Source of the DNA: Orientallactaga sibirica | Taxonomy: Eukaryota; Chordata; Mammalia; Rodentia; Dipodidae | DNA: 64,000 nt | Assembly: GCA_036365145.1 (NCBI GenBank) | Contig: JAEOAD010001993.1 | Span: forward strand, 248,001-312,000 | Direction: 5' to 3' | Part shown: positions 26,641-38,550 of the stretch, in pieces | Layout: each line of letters starts with the position of its first letter | Position numbering within the stretch: position 1 is the first letter of the stretch | The notes under the pieces: model-generated | Told to the model about the DNA's origin: nothing | Seen by the model: only the letters and a program-made list of their open reading frames with translations | Database searches by the model: none | Program-made: the position numbers and the translations under genes

Positions 26641-28980
26641 TCTTTTGTTAATGTAATCTAACAAGATGTACAAGTTAGTGATTCGCCTCATTTCTAAAGG
26701 TTTCTTTAGAAAAGAAACATCTTCAGTACCAAACATTGTACTGTGTGAAAAAAGTTAATTTAGTTCTAGGAATCAGTTTAAATTTCAAACGGTTTGAGTG
26801 CAGCAAGTTCAAACTTCCTTGTTAATGTAATCTAAAAAAAGGCCAATAGCAGACTCACCTCATTTGTAAAGTAGTTTGTTGAGAAAATTAACATCTTCAT
26901 TGCCAAACATTGTACTGTGTAAAATAAGCTTGTTCTAGGAATCATTGCTTTCCTACAAAGAAGGTTGAGTATAGCAAGTTCAAACTTTCCTTGTTAATGT
27001 AATCTAAAAGATTTAGTAGATTGGCGTCATTTCTAAAGTGGTTTTGTTTAGAAAACAAACATCTTCATTACTGAACACTGTACTATGTGAAATGAGCTAG
27101 TTCGGTTCTAGGAAGTGCTTTCCTACAAAGAAGGTTGAATGCAGCAAGTTCAAACTTTCCTAGTTTGTGTAATCTAACAAGATGTACAAGTTAGTGGATT
27201 CGCATCATTTCTAAAGTAGTTTCTTTAGAAAACAAACATCTTCAGTACTGAACACTGTACTGTGTGAAATAAGTTAATTCGGTTCTAGGAATCAGTTTCC
27301 TTTCTACGAAAGTGCAGCAAGTTCAAACTTTCCTTGTTAATGTAATTAAAAAGATGTCAAGTTAGTAGATTCAACTCATTTCTAAAGTAGTTTCTTTAGA
27401 AAACAAACCTTCATTGCCAAACATTGTACTGTGAAAAAGCTAATTCGGTTCTAGGAATCAGTTTAATTTCGAAGATTGTTGAGTGCAGCAAGTTCAAACT
27501 TTCCTTGTTAATGTAATCTAAAAAGATGGCCACGTTAGTAGATTTGCCTCATTTGTAAAGTAGTTTTTTGAGAAAACAAATATCTTCATTGCCAAACATT
27601 GTACTGTGTGAAATAAGCTCACGGTTCTAGAATTCAGTTGCTTTCCTACAAAGAAGGTTGAGTGCAGCAAGTTCAAACTTTCCTTGTTAATGTAATCTAA
27701 AAAGATGCACAAGTTAGTAGATTTGCCTCATTTCTAAAGTAGTTTGTTGAGAAAACAAACATCTTCATTACCAAACATTGTACTGTGTGAAAAAGCTAGT
27801 TCGGTTCTAGGAATCACTTGCTTTCCTACAAAGAAGGTTGAGTGCAGCAAGTTCAAACTTTCCTAGTTTGTGTAATCTAACAAGATGTACAAGTTAGTAG
27901 ATTTGGTCATTTCTAAAGTGTTTCCTTTAGAAAACAAACATCTTCAGTACTGAACACTGTACTGTGTGAAATAAGCTAATTAAGTTCTAGGAATCATTTT
28001 CCTTCCCAGAAAAGATGGTTGAGTGCAGCAAGTTCAAACTTTCCTTGTTAATGTAATCTAAAAAGATGTACAAGTTAGCAGATTCAACTCATTTGTAAAG
28101 TAGTTTGTTGAGAAATTAACATCTTCATTGCCGAACATTGTACTGTGTGAAATAAGCTAATTCGGTTTAGGAATCAGTTTGCTTTCTACAAAGATGGTTG
28201 AGTGCAGCAAGTTCAAACTTTCCTTGTTAATGTAATCTAAAAGATGCACAAGTTAGTAGATTTGCCTCATTGGTAAAGTAGTTTCTTTAGAAAACAAACA
28301 TCTTCATTGCTGAACATTGTACTGTGTGAAAAAATTTGGTTCTAGGAATTCAGTTGCTTTCCTACAAAGATGGTTGAGTGCAGCAAGTTCAAACATTCCT
28401 TGTTAATGTAATCTAAAAAGATGTCAAGTTAGTAGATTCACCTCATTTGTAAAGTAGTTTGTTGAGAAAACAAACATCTTCATTTCCCTAACATTGTACT
28501 GTGTGAAATAAGCTCATTCGGTTCTAGGATTCAGTTGCTTTCCTACAAAGAAGTTGAGTGCAGCAAGTTCAAACTTTCCTTGTTAATGTAATCTAAAAAG
28601 ATGTACAAGTTAGTAGATTTGCCTCATTGGTAAAGTAGTTTGTTGAGAAAACAAACATCTTCAATACTGAACATTGTACTGTGTGAAAAAAGCTAATTTA
28701 GTCTAAGAATCAGTTGCTTTCCTACAAAGAATGGTTGAGTGCAGCAAGTTCAAACTTTCCTTGTTAATGTAATCTAAAAAGATGTACAAGTTAGTAGATT
28801 GGCCTCATTTCTAAAGTAGTTTCTTGAGAAAACAAACATCTTCATTACCGAACACTGTACTGTGTGAAATAAGTTAATTCTGGTTCTAGGAATCAGTTGC
28901 TTTCCTACAAAGATGGTTGAGTGCAGCAAGTTCAATCTTTCCTTGTTAATGTAATCTAAAAAGATGTACAAGTTAGTAGA
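26641..28980 (+). repeat. 13-monomer HOR, copy 1 (most diverged)
   Basis: Matches the next two units at an offset of about 2,340-2,350 bp. Shared marks are AGCAGACTCACCTC with TGTGTAAAATAAGC (about 26,850-26,925), the GAAGATTGTTGAG start (27,473), GTCATTTCTAAAGTGTTTCC (about 27,905) and GATTCAACTC (28,081). It is far more diverged from copies 2 and 3 than they are from each other. Many of its differences are small deletions or reversions towards the general consensus. Confidence 0.7.
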
Positions 28981-31330
28981 TTCGCCTCATTTCTAAAGTA
29001 GTTTCTTTAGAAAAGAAACATCTTCAGTACCAAACACTGTACTGTGTGAAAAAAGTTAATTCGGTTCTAGGAATCAGTTTAATTTCTACGAAGACGGTTG
29101 AGTGCAGCACGTTCAAACTTTCCTTGTTAATGTAATCTAAAAAGATGGCCAAGTTAGCAGACTCACCTCATTTGTAAAGTAGTTTGTTGAGAAAATTAAC
29201 ATCTTCATTGCCAAACATTGTACTGTGTAAAATAAGCTCATTCGGTTCTCTGAATCAGTTGCTTTCCTACAAAGAAGGTTGAGTATAGCAAGTTCAAACT
29301 TTCCTTGTTAATGCAATCTCCAAAAAGATGCACAACTGAGTAGATTGGCGTCATTTCAAAGTGGTTTGTTTATAAAACAACCATCTTCATTCCTGAACAC
29401 TGTACTATGTGAAATGAGCTAGTTCGGTTCAAGGAATCACTTGCTTTCCTACGAAGAAGGTTGAATGCAGCAAGTTGAAACTTTCCCAGTTTGTGTAATC
29501 TTACAAGATGTACAAGTTAGTGGATTTGCATCATTTCTAAATTAGTTTCTTTAGAAAACAAACATCTTCAGTACTGAACACTGTACTGTGTGAAATAAGT
29601 TAATTCGGTTCTAGGAATCAGTTTCCTTTCTACAAAGATGGTTGAGTGCAGCAAGTTCAAAAGTTTCCTTGTTAATGTAATCTAAAAAGATGTCCAAGTT
29701 AGTAGATTGGCCTCATTTCTAAAGTAGTTTCTTTAGAAAACAAACCTTCATTGCCAAACATTGTACTGTGTGAATTGAGCTAATTCGGGTTCTAGGAATA
29801 AGTTTAATTTCTACGAAGATTGTTGAGTGCAGCAAGTTCAAACTTTCCTTGTTAATGTAATCTAAAAAGATGGCCACGTTAGTACGATCACCTCATTTGT
29901 AAAGCAGTTTTTGAGAAAACAAATATCTTCATTGCCAAACATTGTACTGTGTGAAATAAGCTCATTTGTTTGTAGGAGTCAGTTGCTTTCCTACAAAGAA
30001 GGTTGAGTGCAGCAAGTTCAAACTTTCCTTGTTAATGTAATCTAAAAAAGATGCACAACTTAGTAGATTGGCCTCATTTCTAAAGTAGTTAGTTTAGAAA
30101 ACAAACATCCTCATTACCAAACACTGTACTATGTGAAATAAGCTAGTTCGGGTTCTAGGAATCACTTGCTTTCCTAAAAAGAAGGTTGAATGCAGCAAGT
30201 TCAAACTTACATAGTTTGTGTAATCTAACAAGATGTACAAGTTAGTGGATTTGCGTCATTTCTAAAGTGTTTCCTTTAGAAAACCAACATCCTCAGTACT
30301 GAACACTGTACTGTGTGAAATAAGCTAATTCGCTTCTAGGAATCATTTTCCTTTCCACGAAGATGGTTTAGTGCAGCAAGTTGAAACTTTCCTTGTTAAT
30401 GTAATCTAAAAAGATAGCCAAGTTAGCAGATTCAACTCATTTGTAAAGTAGTTTGTTAAGAAATTAACATCTTCATTGCCGAACATTGTACTGTGTGAAA
30501 TAAGCTCATTCGGTTCTAGAATCAGTTTACTTTCTGCGAAGATGATTGAGTTTAGCAAGTTCAAACTTTCCTTGTTAATGTAATCTAAAAAGATGTCCAA
30601 GTTAGTAGATTTGCCTCATTGGTAAAGTAGTTCGTTGAGAAAACAAACATCTTCATTGCTGAACATTGTACTGTGTGAAAAAAGCTCATTCGGTTCTAAA
30701 ATTCAGTTGCTTTGCTACAAAGATGGGCGAGTGCAGCAACTTCAAACATTCCTTGTTAATGTAATCTAAAAAGATGTCCAAGTCAGTAGATTTGCCTCAT
30801 TGGTAAAGCAGTTCGTTGATAAAACAAACATCTTCATTACCGAACATTGTATTGTGTGAAAAAAGCTCATTCGGTTCTAGAATTCAGTTGCTTTCCTACA
30901 AAGACGGGTATGTGCAGCAAGTTCAAACTTTCCTCGTTAATGTAATCTAAAAAGATGTCCAAGTTAGTAGATTTGCCTCATTGGTAAAGTAGTTTGTTGA
31001 GAAAACAAACATCTTCAATGCCGAACATTGTACTGTGTGAAAAAAGCTAATTTAGTTCAAGAATACAGTTGCTTTCCTACAAAGACGGTTGAGTGCAGCA
31101 AGTTCACACTTTGCTTGTTAATGTAATGCAAAAATATGCACAACGTAGTAGATTGGCCTCATTTCTGAAGTAGTTTCTTTAGAAAAGAAACATCTTCAGT
31201 ACCGAACACTGTACTGTGTGAAATAAGTTAATTCGCTTCTAGGAATCAGTTTAATTTCTACGAAGAAAGTTGAGTGCAGCAAGTTCAATCTTTCCTAGTT
31301 TGTGTAATCTAACAAGATGTACAAGTTAGT
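28981..31330 (+). repeat. 13-monomer HOR, copy 2 (about 2.35 kb)
   Basis: Closely matches the following unit, with an offset of 2,352 bp at the start (GCAGCACGTTC at 29,104) and 2,346 bp near the end (GTTCAAGAATACAG at 31,055). Private marks are CTCTGAATCAG, GTTTATAAAACAACC, CAAGGAATCAC, TACGATCACC, GTAGGAGTC, CTGCGAAGATGATTG and the doubled TCAGTAGATTTG monomer. Several one-base insertions set it apart from copy 3, such as CGGGTTC at about 29,787 and 30,151, and AATCTCCAAAAAG at about 29,315. Confidence 0.85.
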
Positions 31331-33620
31331 GTATTCGCCTCATTTCTAAAGAGTTTCTTTAGAAAAGAAACATCTTCAGTACCGAACACTGTACTGTGTG
31401 AAAAAAGTTAATTCGCTTCTAGGAATCAGTTTAAATTCTACGAAGACGGTTGAGTGCAGCACGTTCAAACTTCCTTGTTAATGTAATCTAAAAAGAAGGC
31501 CAAGTTAGCAGACTCACCTCATTTGTAAAGTAGTTTGTTGAGAAAATTAACATCTTCATTGCCGAACATTGTACCGTGTAAAATAAGCTCATTCGGTTCT
31601 CTGAATCAGTTGCTTTCCTACAAAGAAGGTTGAGTATAGCAAGTTCAAACTTTCCTTGTTAATGCAATCTAAAAAGATGCACAACTGAGTAGATTGGCGT
31701 CATTTCCAAAGTGGTTTGTTTATAAAACAACCATCTTCATTCCTGAACACTGTACTATGTGAAATGAGCTAGTTCGGTTCAAGGAATCACTTGCTTTCCT
31801 ACGAAGAAGGTTGAATGCAGCAACTTGAAACTTTCCCAGTTTGTGTAATCTTACAAGATGTACAAGTTAGTGGATTCGCATCATTTCTAAATTAGTTTCT
31901 TTAGAAAACAAACATCTTCAGTACTGAACACTGTACTGTGTGAAATAAGTTAATTCGGTTCTAGGAATCAGTTTCCTTTCTACGAAGATGGTTGAGTTTA
32001 GCAAGTTCAAAGTTTCCTTGTTAATGTAATCTAAAAAGATGTCCAAGTTAGTAGATTCGCCTCATTTCTAAAGTAGTTTCTTTAGAAAACAAACCTTCAT
32101 TGCCAAACATTGTACTGTGTGAATTGAGCTAATTCGGTTCTAGGAATAAGTTTAATTTCTACGAAGATTGTTGAGTGCAGCAAGTTCAAACTTTCCTTGT
32201 TAATGTAATCTAAAAAGATGGCCACGTTAGTACGATCACCTCATTTGTAAAGCAGTTTTTTGAGAAAACAAATATCTTCATTGCCAAACATTGTACTGTG
32301 TGAAATAAGCTCATTCGGTTGTAGGAGTCAGTTGCTTTCCTACAAAGAAGGTTGAGTGCAGCAAGTTCAAACTTTCCTTGTTAATGTAATCTAAAAAGAT
32401 GCACAACTTAGTAGATTGGCCTCATTTCTAAAGTAGTTAGTTTAGAAAACAAACATCCTCATTACCAAACACTGTACTATGTGAAATGAGCTAGTTCGGT
32501 TCTAGGAATCACTTGCTTTCCTACGAAGAAGGTTGAATGCAGCAAGTTCAAACTTACATAGTTTGTGTAATCTAACAAGATGTACAAGTTAGTGGATTTG
32601 CGTCATTTCTAAAGTGTTTCCTTTAGAAAACCAACATCCTCAGTACTGAACACTGTACTGTGTGAAATAAGCTAATTCGCTTCTAGGAATCATTTTCCTT
32701 TCCACGAAGATGGTTTAGTGCAGCAAGTTGAAACTTTCCTTGTTAATGTAATCTAAAAAGATAGCCAAGTTAGCAGATTCAACTCATTTGTAAAGTAGTT
32801 TGTTAAGAAATTAACATCTTCATTGCCGAACATTGTACTCTGAGAAATAAGCTCATTCGGTTCTAGGAATCAGTTTACTTTCTGCGAAGATGATTGAGTT
32901 TAGCAAGTTCAAACTTTCCTTGTTAATGTAATCTAAAAAGATGTCCAAGTTAGTAGATTTGCCTCATTGGTAAAGTAGTTCGTTGAGAAAACAAACATCT
33001 TCATTGCTGAACATTGTACTGTGTGAAAAAAGCTCATTCGGTTCTAAAATTCAGTTGCTTTGCTACAAAGATGGGCGAGTGCAGCAAGTTCAAACATTCC
33101 TTGTTAATGTAATCTAAAAAGATGTCCAAGTCAGTAGATTTGCCTCATTGGTAAAGCAGTTCGTTGATAAAACAAACATCTTCATTACGAACATTGTATT
33201 GTGTGAAAAAGCTCATTCGGTTCTAGAATTCAGTTGCTTTCCTACAAAGACGGGTATGTGCAGCAAGTTCAAACTTTCCTCGTTAATGTAATCTAAAAAG
33301 ATGTCCAAGTTAGTAGATTTGCCTCATTGGTAAAGTAGTTTGTTGAGAAAACAAACATCTTCAATGCCGAACATTGTACTGTGTGAAAAAAGCTAATTTA
33401 GTTCAAGAATACAGTTGCTTTCCTACAAAGACGGTTGAGTGCAGCAAGTTCACACTTTGCTTGTTAATGTAATGCAAAAATATGCACAACGTAGTAGATT
33501 GGCCTCATTTCTGAAGTAGTTTCTTTAGAAAAGAAACATCTTCAGTACCGAACACTGTACTGTGTGAAATAAGTTAATTCGCTTCTAGGAATCAGTTTAA
33601 TTTCTACGAAGAAGGTTGAG
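31331..33620 (+). repeat. 13-monomer HOR, copy 3 (about 2.3 kb)
   Basis: Tandem copy of the preceding unit with the same private variants in the same order. It ends with the GCTTGTTAATGTAATGC-type monomer at about 33,460 and an A-type monomer, after which the order diverges. The copy 2 and copy 3 pair looks recent, although less so than the 14-monomer pair at 10.57-15.63 kb. Confidence 0.85.
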
Positions 33621-34187
33621 TGCAGCAAGTTCAAATTTTCCTAGTTTGTGTAATCTAACAAGGTGTACAAGTTAGTGGATTCGCCTCATTTCTAACGTAG
33701 TTCCTTTAGAAAAGAAACATCTTCAGTACCAAACACTGTACTGTCTGAAATAAGTTAATTCGCTTCTAGGAATGAGTTTAATTTCTGCGAAGTTTAGCAA
33801 GTTTAGCAAGTTCAATCTTTCCTTGTTAATATAATCTAAAAAGATGTCCAAGTTAGTAGATTTGCCTCATTGGTAAAGGAGTTTGTTGTGAAAACAAACA
33901 TCTTCATTGCCGAACATTTTACCTTGTGAAAAAAGCTAATTAGGATCTAGAGTTCAGTTGCTTTCCTACAAAGACGGTTGAGTGCAGCAAGTTCAAACAT
34001 TCCTTGTTAATGAAATCTAAAATGATGCACAACTTAGTGGATTCGCCTCATTTCTAAAGTAATTTCTTTAGAAAAGATACATCTTCAGTACCGAACACTG
34101 TACTGTGTGAAATAAGTTAATTCGCTTCTAGGAATAAGTATAATTTCTACGAACATGGTAGAGTGCAGCAAGTTCAAACTTTCCTTG
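33621..34187 (+). repeat. Transition monomers before the dimer block
   Basis: These are B/A-like and E-like monomers. At 33,790-33,809 the usual AAGATGGTTGAGTTTAGC is replaced by AAGTTTAGCAAGTTTAGC at unchanged length, so nine bases appear to be copied from the adjacent nine. From about 33,950 the monomers take on the marks of the dimer block: GATCTAGA, TTAGTGGATTCGCC, AGTAATTTC, and GGAATAAGTATAATTTC with GGTAGAG. Confidence 0.65.
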
Positions 34188-34560
34188 TTAAATCTAAAAA
34201 GATGTCCAAGTTAAAAGATTCCAATTTTAGTAGTTTTTGAAAACAAACATCTTTGTAAACTGTAGTTTGTTGAGAAAACTACAAACATCTAGAGTGCAAG
34301 TTAAAACACTGTACTGTGTGAAAAGATGCAACTTAGTGGATTCGGATTTCTAGAATTTCTTTAGTTGCATCTTCAGTACAAACTGTGTGAAAGTGCAGCA
34401 AGGAATAAATATAAACATTCAAGTTCAAACTCTCCTTGTTAATGTAATAAAAAGATGAGTTAAAGATTTGCCACATTTGTAAAGTAGTTTGTTGAGAAAA
34501 CAAACATCTTCATTTCTAAATCTAGAATTTTGCTTTTTAGAGTGCAAAGTTCAAACATTC
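34188..34560 (+). repeat. Scrambled satellite segment at the edge of the dimer block
   Basis: Fragments of the monomer occur with many gaps and partly repeated: pieces of the dyad (TTTTTGAAAACAAACATC, then GTTTGTTGAGAAAACTACAAACATC), isolated ACACTGTACTGTGTGAA, and AGTTGCATCTTCAGTAC. Segment order is mostly kept, but lengths are greatly reduced. It lies directly upstream of the most homogeneous part of the window. It may be an expansion boundary or an assembly or consensus problem. Confidence 0.7.
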
Positions 34561-37500
34561 TTGTTAATGTAATCTGAAAAGATGTACAACATAGTGGAGC
34601 CTCATTTCTAAAGTAATTTCTTTAGAAAAGAAACATCTTCAGTACCTAACACTGTACTGTGTGAAATAAGTTAATTCGCTTCTAGGAATAAGTATAATTT
34701 CTACGAACATGGTAGAGTGCAACAAGTACAAACTTTCCTTGTTAATGTAATCTAAAAAGATGTCCAAGTTAGTAGATTTGCCTCATTTGTAAAGTAGTTT
34801 GTTGAGAAAACAAACATCTTCATTGCCGAACACTGTACTGTGTGAAAAAGCTCATTCGGATCTAGAATTCAGTTGCTTTCCTACAAACACGGTTGAGTGA
34901 AGCAAGTTCAAACATTCCTTGTAAATGTAATCTGAAGAGATGCACAACTTAGTGGATTCGCCTCATTTCTAAAGTAATTTCTTTAGAAAAGAAACATCTT
35001 CAGTACCGAACACTGTACTGTGTGAAATAAGTTAATTTGCTTCTAGGAATAAATATAATTTCTACGAAGATGGTAGAGTGCAGCAAGTTCAAACTCTCCT
35101 TGTTAATGTAATCTAAAAAGATGTCCAAGTTAGTAGATTTGCCTCATTTGTAAAGTAGTTTGTTGAGAAAACAAACATCTTCATTGTTTAACACTGTACT
35201 GTGTGAAAAAGCTCATTCGGATCTAGAATTCAGTTGCTTTCCTACAAGCACGGTAGAGTGCAGCAAGTTCAAACATTCCTTGTTAATGTAATCTGAAAAG
35301 ATGCACAACTTAGTGGATTCGCCTCATTTCTAAAGTAATTTCTTTAGAAAAGAAACATCTTCAGTACCGAACACTGTACTGTGTGAAATAAGTTAATTCG
35401 CTTCTAGGAATAAGTATAATTTCTACGAACATGGTAGAGTGCAGCAAGTTCAAACTTTCCTTGTTAATGTAATCTAAAAAGATGTCCAAGTTAGTAGATT
35501 TGCCTCATTTGTAAAGTAGTTTGTTGAGAAAACAAACATCTTCATTGCCCGACACTGTACTGTGTGAAAAAAGCTCATTCGGATCTAGAATTCAGTTGCT
35601 TTCCTACAAACACGGTTGAGTGCAGCAAGTTCAAACATTCCTTGTAAATGTAATCTGAAAAGATGCACAACTTAGTGGATTCGCCTCATTTCTAAAGTAA
35701 TTTCTTTAGAAAAGAAACATCTTCAGTACCGAACACTGTACTGTGTGAAATAAGTTAATTCGCTTCTAGGAATAAATATAATTTCTACGAAGATGGTAGA
35801 GTGCAGCAAGTTCAAACTCTCCTTGTTAATGTAATCTAAAAAGATGTCCAAGTTAGTAGATTTGCCTCATTTGTAAAGTAGTTTGTTGAGAAAACAAACA
35901 TCTTCATTGCCGAACACTGTACTGTGTGAAAAAAGCTCATTCGGATCTAGAATTCAGTTGCTTTCCTACAAGCACGGTAGAGTGCAGCAAGTTCAAACAT
36001 TCCTTGTTAATGTAATCTGAAAAGATGCACAACTTAGTGGATTCGCCTCATTTCTAAAGTAATTTCTTTAGAAAAGAAACATCTTCAGTACCGAACACTG
36101 TACTGTGTGAAATAAGTTAATTCGCTTCTTGGAATAAGTATAATTTCTACGAACGTGGTAGAGTGCAGCAAGTTCAAACTTTCCTTGTTAATGTAATCTA
36201 AAAAGATGTCCAAGTTAGTAGATTTGCCTCATTTGTAAAGTAGTTTGTTGAGAAAACAAACATCTTCATTGCCGACACTGTACTGTGTGAAAAAAGCTCA
36301 TTCGGATCTAGAATTCAGTTGCTTTCCTACAAACACGGTTGAGTGCAGCAAGTTCAAACATTCCTTGTAAATGTAATCTGAAAAGATGCACAACTTAGTG
36401 GATTCGCCTCATTTCTAAAGTAATTTCTTTAGAAAAGAAACATCTTCAGTACCGAACACTGTACTGTGTGAAATAAGTTAATTCGCTTCTAGGAATAAAT
36501 ATAATTTCTACGAAGATGGTAGAGTGCAGCAAGTTCAAACTCTCCTTGTTAATGTAATCTAAAAAGATGTCCAAGTTAGTAGATTTGCCTCATTTGTAAA
36601 GTAGTTTGTTGAGAAAACAAACATCTTCATTGCCGAACACTGTACTGTGTGAAAAAAGCTAATTCGGATCTAGAATTCAGTTGCTTTCCTACAAACAGGG
36701 TAGAGTGCAGCAAGTTCAAACATTCCTTGTTAATGTAATCTGAAAAGATGCACAACTTAGTGGATTCGCCTCATTTCTAAAGTAATTTCTTTAGAAAAGA
36801 AACATCTTCAGTACCGAACACTGTACTGTGTGAAATAAGTTAATTCGCTTCTAGGAATAAGTATAATTTCTCTGAACGTGGTAGAGTGCAGCAAGTTCAA
36901 ACTTTCCTTGTTAATGTAATCTAAAAGATGTCCAAGTTAGTAGATTTGCCTCATTTGTAAAGTAGTTTGTTGAGAAAACAAACATCTTCATTGCCGACAC
37001 TGTACTGTGTGAAAAAAGCTCATTCAGATCTAGAATTCAGTTGCTTTCCTACAAACACGGTTGAGTGCAGCAAGTTCAAACATTCCTTGTAAATGTAATC
37101 TGAAAAGATGCACAACTTAGTGGATTCGCCTCATTTCTAAAGTAATTTCTTTAGAAAAGAAACATCTTCAGTACCGAACACTGTACTGTGTGAAATAAGT
37201 TAATTCGCTTCTAGGAATAAGTATAATTTCTACGAACATGGTATACTGCAGCAAGTTCAAACTTTCCTTGTTAATGTAATCTAAAAAGATGTCCAAGTTA
37301 GTAGATTTGCCTCATTTGTAAAGTAGTTTGTTGAGAAAACAAACATCTTCATTGCCGAACACTGTACTGTGTGAAAAAAGCTCATTCGGATCTAGAATTC
37401 AGTTGCTTTCCTACAAACACGGTTGAGTGCAGCAAGTTCAAACATTCCTTGTTAATGTAATCTGAAAAGATGCACAACTTAGTGGAATCACCTCATTTCA

Positions 37501-38550
37501 AAAGTAATTTCTTTAGAAAAGAAACATCTTCAGTACCGAACACTGTACTGTGTGAAATAAGTTAATTCGCTTCTAGGAATAAGTATAATTTCTAAGAAGA
37601 TGGTATAGTGCAGCAAGTTCAAACTTTCCTTGTTAATGTAATCTAAAAAGATGGCCAAATTAGTAGATTCAACTCATTTGTAAAGTAGTTTGTTGAGAAA
37701 ACAAACATCTTCATTGCCGAACACTGTACTGTGTGAAAAAAGCTAATTCGGATCTAGAATTCAGTTGCTTTCCTACAAACACGGTAGAGTGCAGCAAGTT
37801 CAAACATTCCTTGTTAATGTAATCTGAAAAGATGTACAACATAGTGGATTCGCCTCATTTCTAAAGTAATTTCTTTAGAAAAGAAACATCTTCAGTACCG
37901 AACACTGTACTGTGTGAAATAAGTTAATTCGCTTCTAGGAATAAGTATAATTTCTACGAACATGGTAGAGTGCAACAAGTACAAACTTTCCTTGTTAATG
38001 TAATCTAAAAAGATGTCCAAGTTAGTAGATTTGCCTCATTTGTAAAGTAGTTTGTTGAGAAAACAAACATCTTCATTGCCGACACTGTACTGTGTGAAAA
38101 AAGCTCATTCGGATCTAGAATTCAGTTGCTCTCCTACAAACACGGTTGAGTGGGGCAAGTTCAAACATTCCTTGTTAATGTAATCTGAAAAGATGCACAA
38201 CTTAGTGGAATCACCTCATTTCAAAAGTAATTTCTTTAGAAAAGAAACATCTTCAGTACCGAACACTGTACTGTGTGAAATAAGTTAATTCGCTTCTAGG
38301 AATAAGTATAATTTCTAAGAAGATGGTATAGTGCAGCAAGTTCAAACTTTCCTTGTTAATGTAATCTAAAAAGATGGCCAAATTAGTAGATTCAACTCAT
38401 TTGTAAAGTAGTTTGTTGAGAAAACAAACATCTTCATTGCCGAACTTTGTACTGTGTGAAAAAAGCTAATTCGGATCTAGAATTCAGTTGCTTTCCTACA
38501 AAGACGGTTGAGTGAAGCAAGTTCAAACATTCCTTGTTAATGTATTCTAA
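34561..38550 (+). repeat. 362-bp dimer / 723-bp tetramer HOR block
   Basis: An E-derived and an A-derived monomer alternate strictly. The mark GCACAAC (or GTACAAC) before TTAGTGG lies at 34,942, 35,303, 35,665, 36,027, 36,388, 36,750, 37,110, 37,472, 37,834 and 38,195, with steps of 360-362 bp. From 34.9 to 37.4 kb, successive dimers alternate between CTTGTAAATG and CTTGTTAATG, and between AATAAATATAATTTC and AATAAGTATAATTTC. The larger unit there is therefore a tetramer of about 723 bp. Near 37.44-38.5 kb a 723-bp segment with TTTCTAAGAAGATGGTATAG is itself duplicated (37,580 and 38,306). This is the most homogeneous block in the window. Confidence 0.9.

Noticed and set aside
34188..34560. 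Transposon or foreign insertion at the scrambled segment
   Set aside because: All pieces are recognisable satellite fragments. No terminal repeats, target-site duplication, poly-A or unrelated sequence is present.
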